A model generated the notes under the pieces. It saw only the letters and a list, made by a program, of their open reading frames with translations, did not search any database and had not been told where the DNA came from. The translations under genes were made by a program, and so were the position numbers. Positions 36,062 to 43,886 of a DNA stretch of 64,000 bases are shown here, one piece after another. This stretch comes from Phycisphaerales bacterium (GTDB taxonomy: Bacteria > Planctomycetota > Phycisphaerae > Phycisphaerales > UBA1924), in contig JAJDDN010000007.1 of assembly GCA_029260295.1 (NCBI GenBank), positions 62,001 to 126,000 on the forward strand, in the 5' to 3' direction. The first letter of the stretch is position 1; the number at the start of each line of letters is the position of its first letter.

Positions 36062-38131
36062 GTGGCAAACACGCGACCCACTGAAGACATCCGGAATATT
36101 GCACTTGTAGGACAGACCGGGAGCGGCAAGACACTCTTATCCGAGCGACTGCTGTTCACCACCGGCACCATCTCACGCATGGGTTCCATCGAAGACGGCT
36201 CAACCTTCTCAGACTGGTCCGACGAAGAACGACATCATCAGCACTCACTCCGGACATCAATGCTGCACTTTGAGCACGAGGGGCACATGGTCAACCTCAT
36301 TGACACCCCGGGGCTGGCGGACTTTGCGGGCCACGCGATCTCCGTCTTCCCCGCGGTCGAGACCGTCGCGGTCGTGATCGATGCCCACAGCGGGATCGAG
36401 CCGATGACGCGGCGGATGATGCGGATCGCTAAAGATCGGAACCTGCCACGGATGATTATCGTCAACAAGATTGATGATCCGCGGTGTGATCTCGAAGCGT
36501 TGACCGAGCAGATCCGCGAGACCTTTGGGGCTGAGTGCTTGCCAATCAACCTGCCGACCCCCGACAAGAGCGACACAATCTCCGTGTTCGACGACGAGGG
36601 CGAGGGCGAAACTTTGTTCTCATCAGAAGAGGATGCGCACCAGGCGATCATCGAGCAAATCGTCGAAATCCAAGACGACCTGATGGACAAGTACCTCGAA
36701 GACGGGGACGAATCAAACATCACCAAACAACAGCTCCACGATGTCTTTGAGCAGGCACTCAGAGAAGGTCACCTTGTCCCGATCTGCTACTGCAGTGCTA
36801 AATCCGGCGCGGGCGTCAACCCGATGCTGCATCTGTTCGCATCGATCCTCCCCAACCCGCTGGAGGGCAACCCTCGCCCGTTCCTTAAACTAGAAAAAGA
36901 TGGTAGCGATGAGATCGAGTTTTCTGGAGACGAGAAGGCTGATTCGCCAGTGATTGCTCATATTTTCAAGGTGACGACCGACTCCTTCGTCGGCAAGCTC
37001 GGCGTCTTCCGCGTCCATCAGGGCACAATCAAATCCAAATCTGAGATCCTGATCGGCGATCAGAAGAAGCCGCTGCGTATCGGGCACCTGCTCAAGCGGC
37101 AGGGCAAGGAATCCGTCGAGGTCGATTCGCTCGGTCCTGGCGACATCGGCGCGATCGGCAAGATCGACGAGGTCCATTTCGATGCGGTCCTTCACGAAGG
37201 GCATGATCTGGATTCGGTGCATCTCAAGGCACTCCCGTTGCCCAAGCCAATGTACGGACTTGCAGTTGAGCTCAAGAACCACGCGGACGAAACCAAGTTC
37301 TCATCCGCACTGCACAAGATCCTTGCTGAGGACCCGTGCCTCAAACTCGAACGCATCAAGGCCACGAAACAAACCGTGCTGCGTGGGCTCGGAGAACTCC
37401 ATCTTCGGGTCGTCATCGAACGGCTCAAAGACCAGTACGGGCTCGAGCTGCTCACCGAGACACCCAAGGTCGCCTACCGCGAATCGATCACCGGGACCGC
37501 AGAAGCGTCATACCGGCACAAGAAGCAGTCCGGCGGCTCGGGCCAGTTTGGCGAGGTGCACCTGCGTGTTTCGCCGCTGCCGACTGACCATGAAGAGGGC
37601 TTTGAGTTTGTCAACGCAACCGTTGGCGGCTCGATCCCACGCCAGTTCATGCCCGCCATTGAGAAGGGCATTCGGCTTGCGCTCGAGCACGGGGCTGTGG
37701 CTGGGTACCCGATGTCGGGGATCAAGGTCGAGGTCTTTGATGGCAAGTTCCACGCGGTGGACTCCAAAGAGATCGCGTTCATCACCGCCGGCAAGAAGGC
37801 GTTCATCGAGGCGGTCACCAAAGCCCACCCGGTGCTCCTTGAGCCGATTGTGCATCTCGAAGTCACCGTGCCATCGGACCGGATGGGCGACATCGCGGGC
37901 GATCTCTCAACCAAGAGAGGGCGGGTCCAGGACACCCAGATGCTCCCGGGCGATATGTGTACAGTCATCGCCCAGGCCCCTTTGAGTGAACTCCAGAACT
38001 TCTCGACCGAGCTCAAATCAATCTCAGGCGGATCGGGTTCGTATTCAATGGATTTCTCACACGAAGAGAACACCCCGCCCCATATCCAGCAGGAGGTCAT
38101 CGCGGCCTTCGCTGGCCACGACGACGACTAA
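36062..38131 (+). CDS. EF-G-like translational GTPase (EF-G2 type)
   Basis: 689 residues from GTG 36062, chosen because AGGAAGG sits nine bases upstream and family N-termini begin RNIALVGQTGSGKT. The open frame reaches 35888 without supporting features. All five EF-G domains are present: the G domain (GQTGSGKT, DTPGLADF, NKIDDP, CSAKSG), domain II, and domains III-V ending with SYSMDFSHEENTPP. The switch I motif has lost the canonical RGITI, and the switch II DTPGH is DTPGL, so the catalytic histidine is Leu (about residue 85). This is the EF-G-like/FusA2 class seen beside a main EF-G in many bacteria; its job (ribosome recycling, stress) is unresolved. A strong terminator follows. Confidence 0.9.
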   Translation: MANTRPTEDIRNIALVGQTGSGKTLLSERLLFTTGTISRMGSIEDGSTFSDWSDEERHHQHSLRTSMLHFEHEGHMVNLIDTPGLADFAGHAISVFPAVETVAVVIDAHSGIEPMTRRMMRIAKDRNLPRMIIVNKIDDPRCDLEALTEQIRETFGAECLPINLPTPDKSDTISVFDDEGEGETLFSSEEDAHQAIIEQIVEIQDDLMDKYLEDGDESNITKQQLHDVFEQALREGHLVPICYCSAKSGAGVNPMLHLFASILPNPLEGNPRPFLKLEKDGSDEIEFSGDEKADSPVIAHIFKVTTDSFVGKLGVFRVHQGTIKSKSEILIGDQKKPLRIGHLLKRQGKESVEVDSLGPGDIGAIGKIDEVHFDAVLHEGHDLDSVHLKALPLPKPMYGLAVELKNHADETKFSSALHKILAEDPCLKLERIKATKQTVLRGLGELHLRVVIERLKDQYGLELLTETPKVAYRESITGTAEASYRHKKQSGGSGQFGEVHLRVSPLPTDHEEGFEFVNATVGGSIPRQFMPAIEKGIRLALEHGAVAGYPMSGIKVEVFDGKFHAVDSKEIAFITAGKKAFIEAVTKAHPVLLEPIVHLEVTVPSDRMGDIAGDLSTKRGRVQDTQMLPGDMCTVIAQAPLSELQNFSTELKSISGGSGSYSMDFSHEENTPPHIQQEVIAAFAGHDDD

Positions 38132-38177
38132 CCCCCCAAAGTTAAGACTCGTCCCCATTTAATCCACACTTCCAATC

Positions 38178-38207
38178 GCCCGGATCACCCATGATCCGGG
38201 CTTTTTT
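38178..38207 (+). terminator. Rho-independent terminator after the EF-G-like gene
   Basis: A perfect ten-base stem GCCCGGATCA/TGATCCGGGC with a four-base loop CCCA is followed by TTTTTT. It is one of the clearest terminators in the window. Confidence 0.92.
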
Positions 38208-38295
38208 GTGGCCCAGTTGAGATGAGCGCAAGAATCGACTTCCGAGAATATTATTTCTTAAGGTCCGCGACGGTTATGGCGGGGATTGTGCGTGA

Positions 38296-38323
38296 TTGAC
38301 GATGTGTAATCTGGTAGTATGGC
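38296..38323 (+). promoter_or_regulatory. Possible promoter in the 324-base gap 38132-38455
   Basis: TTGACG (38296-38301) and TATGGC (38318-38323) are spaced by 16 bases. The transcript would have a leader of about 125 bases before the small gene at 38456, in which CTGTTT-CA-AAACAG (38406-38419) forms a short inverted repeat. Apart from this and the terminator at 38178-38207, nothing else was seen in this gap. Confidence 0.4.
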
Positions 38324-38455
38324 TCTGTCGCTCATGGATGGGCGGAAGTCATCGAAAGCACCGGCCGTGGAACGGTTGTGAGTGCATCGCTCGATACCGA
38401 TTGATCTGTTTCAAAACAGTTTCGTTTCAGTCGGTGAAAGAACAGGCAAGTGAAG

Positions 38456-38827
38456 ATGGACCGGATCAACGCCTCCCAATCAATACCAAATAATCACGCA
38501 CTGCGGGCTTATGCCCAGAATCTGCGTGTCCAGAAACCACTCGGCGCGCCGGGTGTCACCTCAACATCTACAACTCGGCAGACTGCCCAAACCGCCCCCA
38601 TTGGTCGGATCGGTCAGCCGGCAGCCCCCAAACCTGCCGCCGACCCGACTCGGCTCGTCGCGGGCAAGGTGAATCCGATCAATCTGAGCACCGATGTGGC
38701 GACGATTTCGGGACCCAAACCCATGATGACCAACGCGGGGACCTACTCACTCCATCCATCGGCCGCCGCCCGGAATACGGCTGCGACAGGCGTTGCTGTA
38801 GGTCGAGGGCTGGACCTCAAGGGTTGA
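38456..38827 (+). CDS. Small hypothetical protein
   Basis: 123 residues from ATG 38456; a GTG two codons earlier is the alternative. It has no membrane segment and no known domain. The first 30 residues are polar and helical (MDRINASQS, NHALRAYAQNLRV). The middle is a disordered Pro/Ala/Thr stretch, and the end carries a patterned block (LVAGKVNPINLSTDV, GTYSLHPSAAARNTAATG, VGRGLDLKG). MDRI at the start faintly recalls FlgM-type anti-sigma factors, but the rest does not match, so no function is assigned. Codon use is like the neighbours and there is a good promoter candidate upstream, which supports a real gene. Confidence 0.6.
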   Translation: MDRINASQSIPNNHALRAYAQNLRVQKPLGAPGVTSTSTTRQTAQTAPIGRIGQPAAPKPAADPTRLVAGKVNPINLSTDVATISGPKPMMTNAGTYSLHPSAAARNTAATGVAVGRGLDLKG

Positions 38828-38853
38828 ACACCTATCTGGTATAAACTAGGGGC

Positions 38854-40071
38854 ATGACACCCCCTACCACCACCCAGGCACGCACACTCCCGAAACCCGC
38901 CCCGATCATCGATCAGTTTGTGATTGATCCTGAGGTGGTCTTCCTGAACCATGGTTCGTTTGGCGCTTGCCCACAGGCGGTGCTTGATGCCCAGAGTGCC
39001 CATCGGCTCGCTGCTGAGCGCGAACTGGTGCGGTTCTATCTGCACGACGCGTGGGGAAAGATCGATCGGTCGCGGGAAGCCCTCGCTTCGGTGGTTGGGT
39101 GTACCGCTGAGGATCTGGTTTTCGTCCACAATGCGACGACCGGGGTCGCGACGGTGCTGGACAATCTCAAACTCTCCACCGGCGATGAGCTGCTCATCAC
39201 CAACTGCGAGTACCCGGCGTGCATTAATAATTTCAACCGCACCGCCCAGCGGACGGGGGCCGAGGTCGTTGTTGCGGATCTTCCCTGGCCGATCGAGTCC
39301 GAAGACCAGGTATTCGAAGCGATCATGAGCAAAGTGACCGATCGGACTCGGTTTGTGCTGCTCTCGTTGATCACCAGTTCGACTGGGATCCGATTGCCTG
39401 TTGAGCGGCTGATTGCGGAGTTTAAGAGCCGGGGGATCGAGACGATTCTTGATGCAGCCCACGGGTGCGGGTGCGTGCCGGTGGAGATCGACAACTGGGG
39501 CGCGGCCTACACAACGGGCAACGCGCACAAATGGTTGTGCGCCCCCAAGGGGGCGGCGTTCTTGCATGTCCGGAAGGATTTGCAGGACGGGTTTACGCCT
39601 TTGATCGTGTCGATCAACGGGGACAATCTTGAGGAAGCCGCCGAGCGAACCGGGCGGAGCCCGTTCAATCAGGCGTTTGATTATGTTGGGACCGACGATG
39701 TTTCCGCGTACCTGACCATCGCCGACGCGATCGAATGGCTTGAGCACAATATGGACGGCGGGATTGACGGGCTTATGAAACGGAACCACGAGCTCTGTAT
39801 CAAAGCCCGGAATCTGATTTGCGAAGCGATGGATTGCACGCCGCCGGTTCCGGATTCGATGCTCGGGCCGCTGAGCACGATTGATCTCCCGGCTGGTCAT
39901 AAGACGGCCGCGGAAGTGAAGGATCGGCTTGAATCGGAGTACCGGATCCAGATTCCGATCTGGGGAACGCCGGCCGGGACGATCGCGGTGCGGATCAGCC
40001 CGCAGGCGTACAACTCGATCGAGCAGTACGAATATCTGGCCGGGGCTCTCAAAAATATTCTCGCGAGTTAA
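38854..40071 (+). CDS. Class-V PLP aminotransferase, isopenicillin-N-epimerase-like (copy 1)
   Basis: 405 residues of the NifS/CsdB fold. Visible features are the start of the fold FLNHGSFGACPQAV, the PLP phosphate site NATTGVATVL, the PLP ring aspartate ILDAAHGCG, and the Schiff-base lysine in GNAHKWLCAPKG. The C-terminal part IAVRISPQAYNS matches the isopenicillin N epimerase/CefD-like branch, whose members act on amino acids or cysteine conjugates. No beta-lactam cluster is nearby, so the name should be read as a fold label. An extended TGGTATAAA motif lies just before the ATG. A paralogue follows 158 bases downstream. Confidence 0.88.
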   Translation: MTPPTTTQARTLPKPAPIIDQFVIDPEVVFLNHGSFGACPQAVLDAQSAHRLAAERELVRFYLHDAWGKIDRSREALASVVGCTAEDLVFVHNATTGVATVLDNLKLSTGDELLITNCEYPACINNFNRTAQRTGAEVVVADLPWPIESEDQVFEAIMSKVTDRTRFVLLSLITSSTGIRLPVERLIAEFKSRGIETILDAAHGCGCVPVEIDNWGAAYTTGNAHKWLCAPKGAAFLHVRKDLQDGFTPLIVSINGDNLEEAAERTGRSPFNQAFDYVGTDDVSAYLTIADAIEWLEHNMDGGIDGLMKRNHELCIKARNLICEAMDCTPPVPDSMLGPLSTIDLPAGHKTAAEVKDRLESEYRIQIPIWGTPAGTIAVRISPQAYNSIEQYEYLAGALKNILAS

Positions 40072-40229
40072 GCGGCCGGTGTCAGTTTGACACTGTGAAC
40101 GCGGTCAGTTGGCGTACGGACGATCGATCAAATAAATTGTCTGGTCCGCGTGTTATCTGTTGAGGGATATGACGCCCGCCCGTCGATACCCTTCATTCAC
40201 CAAGATACATATTTACATGAGGCAAACAA

Positions 40230-41486
40230 GTGATCGACCTTTCCACCCCCCAAACCCCCCAAAGCAAAGTACAACTCCGCCCTGAACCCATCGTTAAGTT
40301 CATAGCCGATCGGATATCGGAAACCGCTCGATTCCCTGTTCGCCAGGGGCTTACGCAGCTCAACAACGGGTCGTACGGGTGTTGCCCGGAGGTCGTCGGG
40401 GCGGCACAAACGGAACTCCGGCGTCGTCTTGAGGGCGACCCTGTTCATTTCTTCAAATACGAACTCGAGTTTTACAACGACGATGCTCGCGGTGCTCTCT
40501 CACGCTTTATCAATGTGCCAGGCAAAGACCTCGCGCTGATCCCAAACGGAACGGTCGCTGTGTCAACAGTCTTGAACAATCTCGATCTCAAAGCAGGCGA
40601 TGAAATCGTCATCACCGACCATGAATACATGGCGACGATGAACGAGCTTGGCAAGCTTTGCAAGGCGACCGGTGCGGTGCTCAAAATTGCACCGATTGAC
40701 TTTCCACATGCTGATCCGGATCAGGCCGCGGATTCGATTCTTGGGGCGGTGACATCGAAGACGAAACTGGTCTTGCTCTCGCATATCTGTAGTGCGAGTG
40801 CGTTGGTGCTTCCCGTTGAACACATTGTTCCCGAACTGAGAAAGAAGGGCATTGATGTGTTCCTTGATGGGGCGCACACGCCGGGGCAAATCCCGTTGGA
40901 TATCGAGGCGATCAATCCGACTTGGTATGCCGGGAGTTGTCACAAGTGGCTCGCGACTCCCAAGGGCACCGGGTTTATTTATACCTGCCCGGATCGGCAA
41001 GTTGGGTTTAAGCCGTTGGCGTTGTCGTGCCGGGTGCATGAGCTTAGAGATGACCGGGCACCGTTCTTGTGCGACTTTGATTATGTCGGGACCAACGACT
41101 ACACGGGCAATCTCGTGATCCCTGTCGCGATCGAGCACATGGGCGCCCAGCTTCCCGGCGGATGGAATGCTTTATACAAACGCAACCACGATCTCATCGT
41201 GGCTGGTGCGGGGGTTGTGTGCGATGCCCTGGGAATCAAGCAGCAAGTCCCCGAATCCATGATCGGGACGATGGTCGGGATTCCTATACCGGGTGAAGTC
41301 ACCAAAGGCGAGATCTACGACGACTCGTTGTGGGACGCGCTCTATAGCAAGCACGATATTCAAGTCCCGGTGTGGGCGCTGCCGGGGATTCATCCGCGGG
41401 TGATGCGGGTGAGTGCTCAGTTGTACAACACGATCGAGGATTTTGAGAAACTGGTGGGGGCGATAAAGAGAGAACTGAATACATGA
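40230..41486 (+). CDS. Class-V PLP aminotransferase, isopenicillin-N-epimerase-like (copy 2)
   Basis: 418 residues, clearly related to the preceding gene throughout: LNNGSYGCCPEVV against LNHGSFGACPQAV, LDGAHTPGQ against LDAAHGCG, and GSCHKWLATPKG with the PLP lysine. The two are, however, well diverged, so the duplication is old or the copies have different substrates. The GTG start has TGAGG (40218-40222) seven bases upstream. Its last codons overlap a short membrane-protein gene (ATGA). The substrate is unknown. Confidence 0.87.
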   Translation: MIDLSTPQTPQSKVQLRPEPIVKFIADRISETARFPVRQGLTQLNNGSYGCCPEVVGAAQTELRRRLEGDPVHFFKYELEFYNDDARGALSRFINVPGKDLALIPNGTVAVSTVLNNLDLKAGDEIVITDHEYMATMNELGKLCKATGAVLKIAPIDFPHADPDQAADSILGAVTSKTKLVLLSHICSASALVLPVEHIVPELRKKGIDVFLDGAHTPGQIPLDIEAINPTWYAGSCHKWLATPKGTGFIYTCPDRQVGFKPLALSCRVHELRDDRAPFLCDFDYVGTNDYTGNLVIPVAIEHMGAQLPGGWNALYKRNHDLIVAGAGVVCDALGIKQQVPESMIGTMVGIPIPGEVTKGEIYDDSLWDALYSKHDIQVPVWALPGIHPRVMRVSAQLYNTIEDFEKLVGAIKRELNT

Positions 41487-41659
41487 ATGTCTTTGAACTC
41501 CTCATGTGGTCACTCGTACTCTGGCTGGTGTGCTGGCTCACGATCATGATTGCTCAGTGGAGCGAGCTTCATTTAGGTCTCGTTTCGTTTTTGATGGTTG
41601 GTGGTGGGTGTACCGTATTGGGGTTTGTGCCGCGAAAGTTCAAGGGCGATGCGAAATAG
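41483..41659 (+). CDS. Short membrane protein overlapping the aminotransferase stop
   Basis: 58 codons from an ATG that overlaps the upstream stop by four bases (ATGA), ending at TAG 41657-41659. The peptide has two hydrophobic segments: FELLMWSLVLWLVCWLTIMI (about 4-23) and LGLVSFLMVGGGCTVLGFVP (about 31-50). A basic tail RKFKGDAK follows. Evidence for a real gene is the overlap type, the uninterrupted hydrophobic pattern and the membrane-typical topology. No homologous family is known to me. It may act with the aminotransferase, or be a chance frame. Confidence 0.55.
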   Translation: MNVFELLMWSLVLWLVCWLTIMIAQWSELHLGLVSFLMVGGGCTVLGFVPRKFKGDAK

Positions 41660-41679
41660 CTTGTGAGTATGATTTTCCT

Positions 41680-41718
41680 GGGTGCCACGGCTTGACCGTC
41701 TTCGGCAAGCCGTGTCTT
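41680..41718. repeat. REP-type hairpin, copy A
   Basis: 39 bases, the perfect reverse complement of copy B at 42268-42306. CACGGCTTG pairs with CAAGCCGTG in a nine-base stem. It lies 29 bases upstream of the RAYT start. Confidence 0.92.
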
Positions 41719-41747
41719 CGATTACAAATACACTATAATCCATTCTA

Positions 41748-42257
41748 ATGGATCCAATCCGCAAGAAACTCCACCGATACGAGATTCAGGGGCATGCCCG
41801 ATTTCTGACATTCTCATGCGACCAACGCCGACCGTTCTTCAACAACCAAGCAACTCGAAATATCTTCGCCAGTCAACTGATGACTACAAGATCACGACTC
41901 GGATTCAAACTCCATGCTTGGGTCGTCATGCCTGAACACATCCATCTCCTTGTCCAACCCAACCTCCCTGATGTCCCCGTCTCAAAGATATTGATGTCAC
42001 TGAAACGACGAGTGGCGACGAAAATTCTCAAACAATGGCGCGGTGTGGATTCCAATGCTCCCGCACGATTCTGGCAATCAGGCGGCGGGTATGACCGGAA
42101 TATCTATTCCTCCGATGAACTGGCTGAAAAAATTCGGTATATCCACGAAAACCCGGTTCGACGGGGTTTGGTTGAACAACCAGAGGATTGGAGTTGCTCA
42201 TCGGCTCGGGCTTGGATGGGGTTAGATACTGAATGGGATGAGATTGATCGGTGTTGA
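41748..42257 (+). CDS. REP-associated tyrosine transposase (RAYT-like, Y1/IS200 family)
   Basis: 169 residues. The HUH-type single-strand transposase signature is seen in WVVMPEHIHLLVQP (about 58-71), with the His-U-His of the metal site. The catalytic tyrosine is probably one of those in GGGYDRNIYSS or EKIRYIHENP near the C-terminus. The ENPVRRGLVEQPEDWSCSSA end is typical of the RAYT/Y1_Tnp branch. RAYTs are thought to cut and move REP hairpins and are usually domesticated single-copy genes. Here two perfect inverted REP hairpins flank the gene and a third is 11 kb away, which supports a RAYT rather than an autonomous IS200. Confidence 0.88.
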   Translation: MDPIRKKLHRYEIQGHARFLTFSCDQRRPFFNNQATRNIFASQLMTTRSRLGFKLHAWVVMPEHIHLLVQPNLPDVPVSKILMSLKRRVATKILKQWRGVDSNAPARFWQSGGGYDRNIYSSDELAEKIRYIHENPVRRGLVEQPEDWSCSSARAWMGLDTEWDEIDRC

Positions 42258-42267
42258 GTGAAAGCCC

Positions 42268-42306
42268 AAGACACGGCTTGCCGAAGACGGTCAAGCCGTG
42301 GCACCC
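42268..42306. repeat. REP-type hairpin, copy B
   Basis: 39 bases starting ten bases after the RAYT stop, in inverted orientation to copy A. The nine-base stem CACGGCTTG/CAAGCCGTG encloses CCGAAGACGGT, itself able to pair CCG with CGG. Confidence 0.92.
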
Positions 42307-42332
42307 TCGCTAGTGATATACGGTCGATTCGA

Positions 42333-43877
42333 TCAAAGCCCATACGCTGGGCGGACGCGGCTTTCGAGGTGACGCATCAGTGGATCGGCACCGAGGGGCT
42401 TGCCGGTCGCGCGTTCGATGGTTTCGCTGGCGGTGTAGCGGCGGCCGTGCTGGTGGATGTTTTCTCTGGTCCATGCGAGCAACGCGCCGAACTCGCCGGC
42501 GGCGATCTGGCTGTCCAGATCTGGGATCTGCTCGTTGATCGTCTCCCACATCTGGGCGGCGTGCAGGTTGCCCAGCGTGTAGGTCGGGAAATAGCCGACC
42601 AAACCGAAGCTCCAGTGGACATCTTGGAGGCAACCAGTCGCGTCGTTGGGGACATCGAGTCCTAGGAAATCTTTGAACTTGGTGTCCCATGCTTCGGGCA
42701 GGTCTTTGATGGCCAGGTCGCCGCGGATCATGGCGCGTTCGAGCTCGAATCGCAGCATGACATGGAGGTTATAAGTGCTCTCGTCGCTCTCGACGCGGAT
42801 GAAGCTCGGGGTCGCGGTGTTCATCGCTTTGGTGAAGGTGTCGAGGTCGATGTCCTTGAACGCGCCGTCGAAGTGCTTGTTGGCAAGGGGCAAAGCCCAG
42901 GTCCAGAATGCTTTGCTGCGCCCGACCATGTTCTCCCACATGCGGGACTGCGATTCGTGGATGCCCAGCGAGATCGCTTCGGTGAGGGGGGTGCCGTAGA
43001 AGTCGCCGGCTTTGGGGATGCCTTGTTCGTAGAGGCCGTGGCCGCATTCGTGCATGGTTGATCCGATGGCGTCTGGGAAGTTATTTGGGCTGTAGCGGGT
43101 GGTCATGCGGGTGTCGCCGGCGGCGAATCCCGAGCAGAACGGGTGGGTCGTGGTATCGAGGCGGCCCTTGGAATAATCAAACCCGAGCGCCGCGGTGACG
43201 GCCTTACCAAACGCATCCTGCTTCTCAACTGCGATCTCCCGATGTAGAAAATCCACCTTTGGGGGGGTGCCGTTGTCTTTGAGTTCGGCGATGAAGGCGC
43301 TCAAACGATCGCGGAGCGGCGTGAAGACTGCTTCGATCTCGGTTGCCTTAGCGCCGGGTTCGTACTCATCGAGCAGCGCGTCATACAGCTCGCCATCGGC
43401 GGCATAGCCGTAGCACTCGGCCTTCTCTTTGGTCAGGCCCATGACCGCGGTCAGCGCGGGCACGAATGACTTGAAGTCGTTGTTGGCCCGCGCGACCTTC
43501 CAGATGTCCTGGGCCTCGGATTGTGCTTTGGCGAGGTTGGCGACAAGGTCTGATGGGAGCTTGGTCGCTTTGTCGTAGTCGCGGCGCATCTCGCGGATGT
43601 TGGCCCCATGCTGGGACTGGGCGTCGTTGAGATCGCTGTCGTCTTCGCATTTGGCGAGGAGTTCTCCGACCTTTGGATCGGTGGCTTGGCCGTGCATCAG
43701 TCGGGCGAGGAGGGAGGATTGCTCGGCGCGGGCATGTGCCCCGCCGGCGGGCATGTAGGTTTCTTGGTCCCAGCTAACCAGAGCGGCGACGCTTCCGAGC
43801 GTGCCATTAGCGTGCATGAGTTTGCAGAGGTCGGTGTAGTGCTTTGGGAGGGTGGCTGTGGTCATGTTCAATCTCAT
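42333..43877 (-). CDS. M32 family metallocarboxypeptidase
   Basis: 514 residues, the family length. The zinc motif HEXXH appears in TMHECGHGLYEQG (about 270), and the family follow-up GIHESQSRMWENMVG supplies the third ligand. The N-terminus LCKLMHANGTLGSVAALVSWDQETYMP is typical of M32 (Taq carboxypeptidase-like) enzymes. They release C-terminal residues, with broad specificity, in the cytoplasm. An in-frame ATG at 43865 is an equally possible start. It begins nine bases after the squalene-cyclase-like gene on the same strand. Confidence 0.93.
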   Translation of the reverse strand: MRLNMTTATLPKHYTDLCKLMHANGTLGSVAALVSWDQETYMPAGGAHARAEQSSLLARLMHGQATDPKVGELLAKCEDDSDLNDAQSQHGANIREMRRDYDKATKLPSDLVANLAKAQSEAQDIWKVARANNDFKSFVPALTAVMGLTKEKAECYGYAADGELYDALLDEYEPGAKATEIEAVFTPLRDRLSAFIAELKDNGTPPKVDFLHREIAVEKQDAFGKAVTAALGFDYSKGRLDTTTHPFCSGFAAGDTRMTTRYSPNNFPDAIGSTMHECGHGLYEQGIPKAGDFYGTPLTEAISLGIHESQSRMWENMVGRSKAFWTWALPLANKHFDGAFKDIDLDTFTKAMNTATPSFIRVESDESTYNLHVMLRFELERAMIRGDLAIKDLPEAWDTKFKDFLGLDVPNDATGCLQDVHWSFGLVGYFPTYTLGNLHAAQMWETINEQIPDLDSQIAAGEFGALLAWTRENIHQHGRRYTASETIERATGKPLGADPLMRHLESRVRPAYGL

Positions 43878-43886
43878 TTCTATTGG

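Noticed and set aside
40079..40093. GTGTCA-GTT-TGACAC hairpin after the first aminotransferase as terminator
   Set aside because: The palindrome is perfect, but the loop is three bases and there is no T-run, so termination is not supported.
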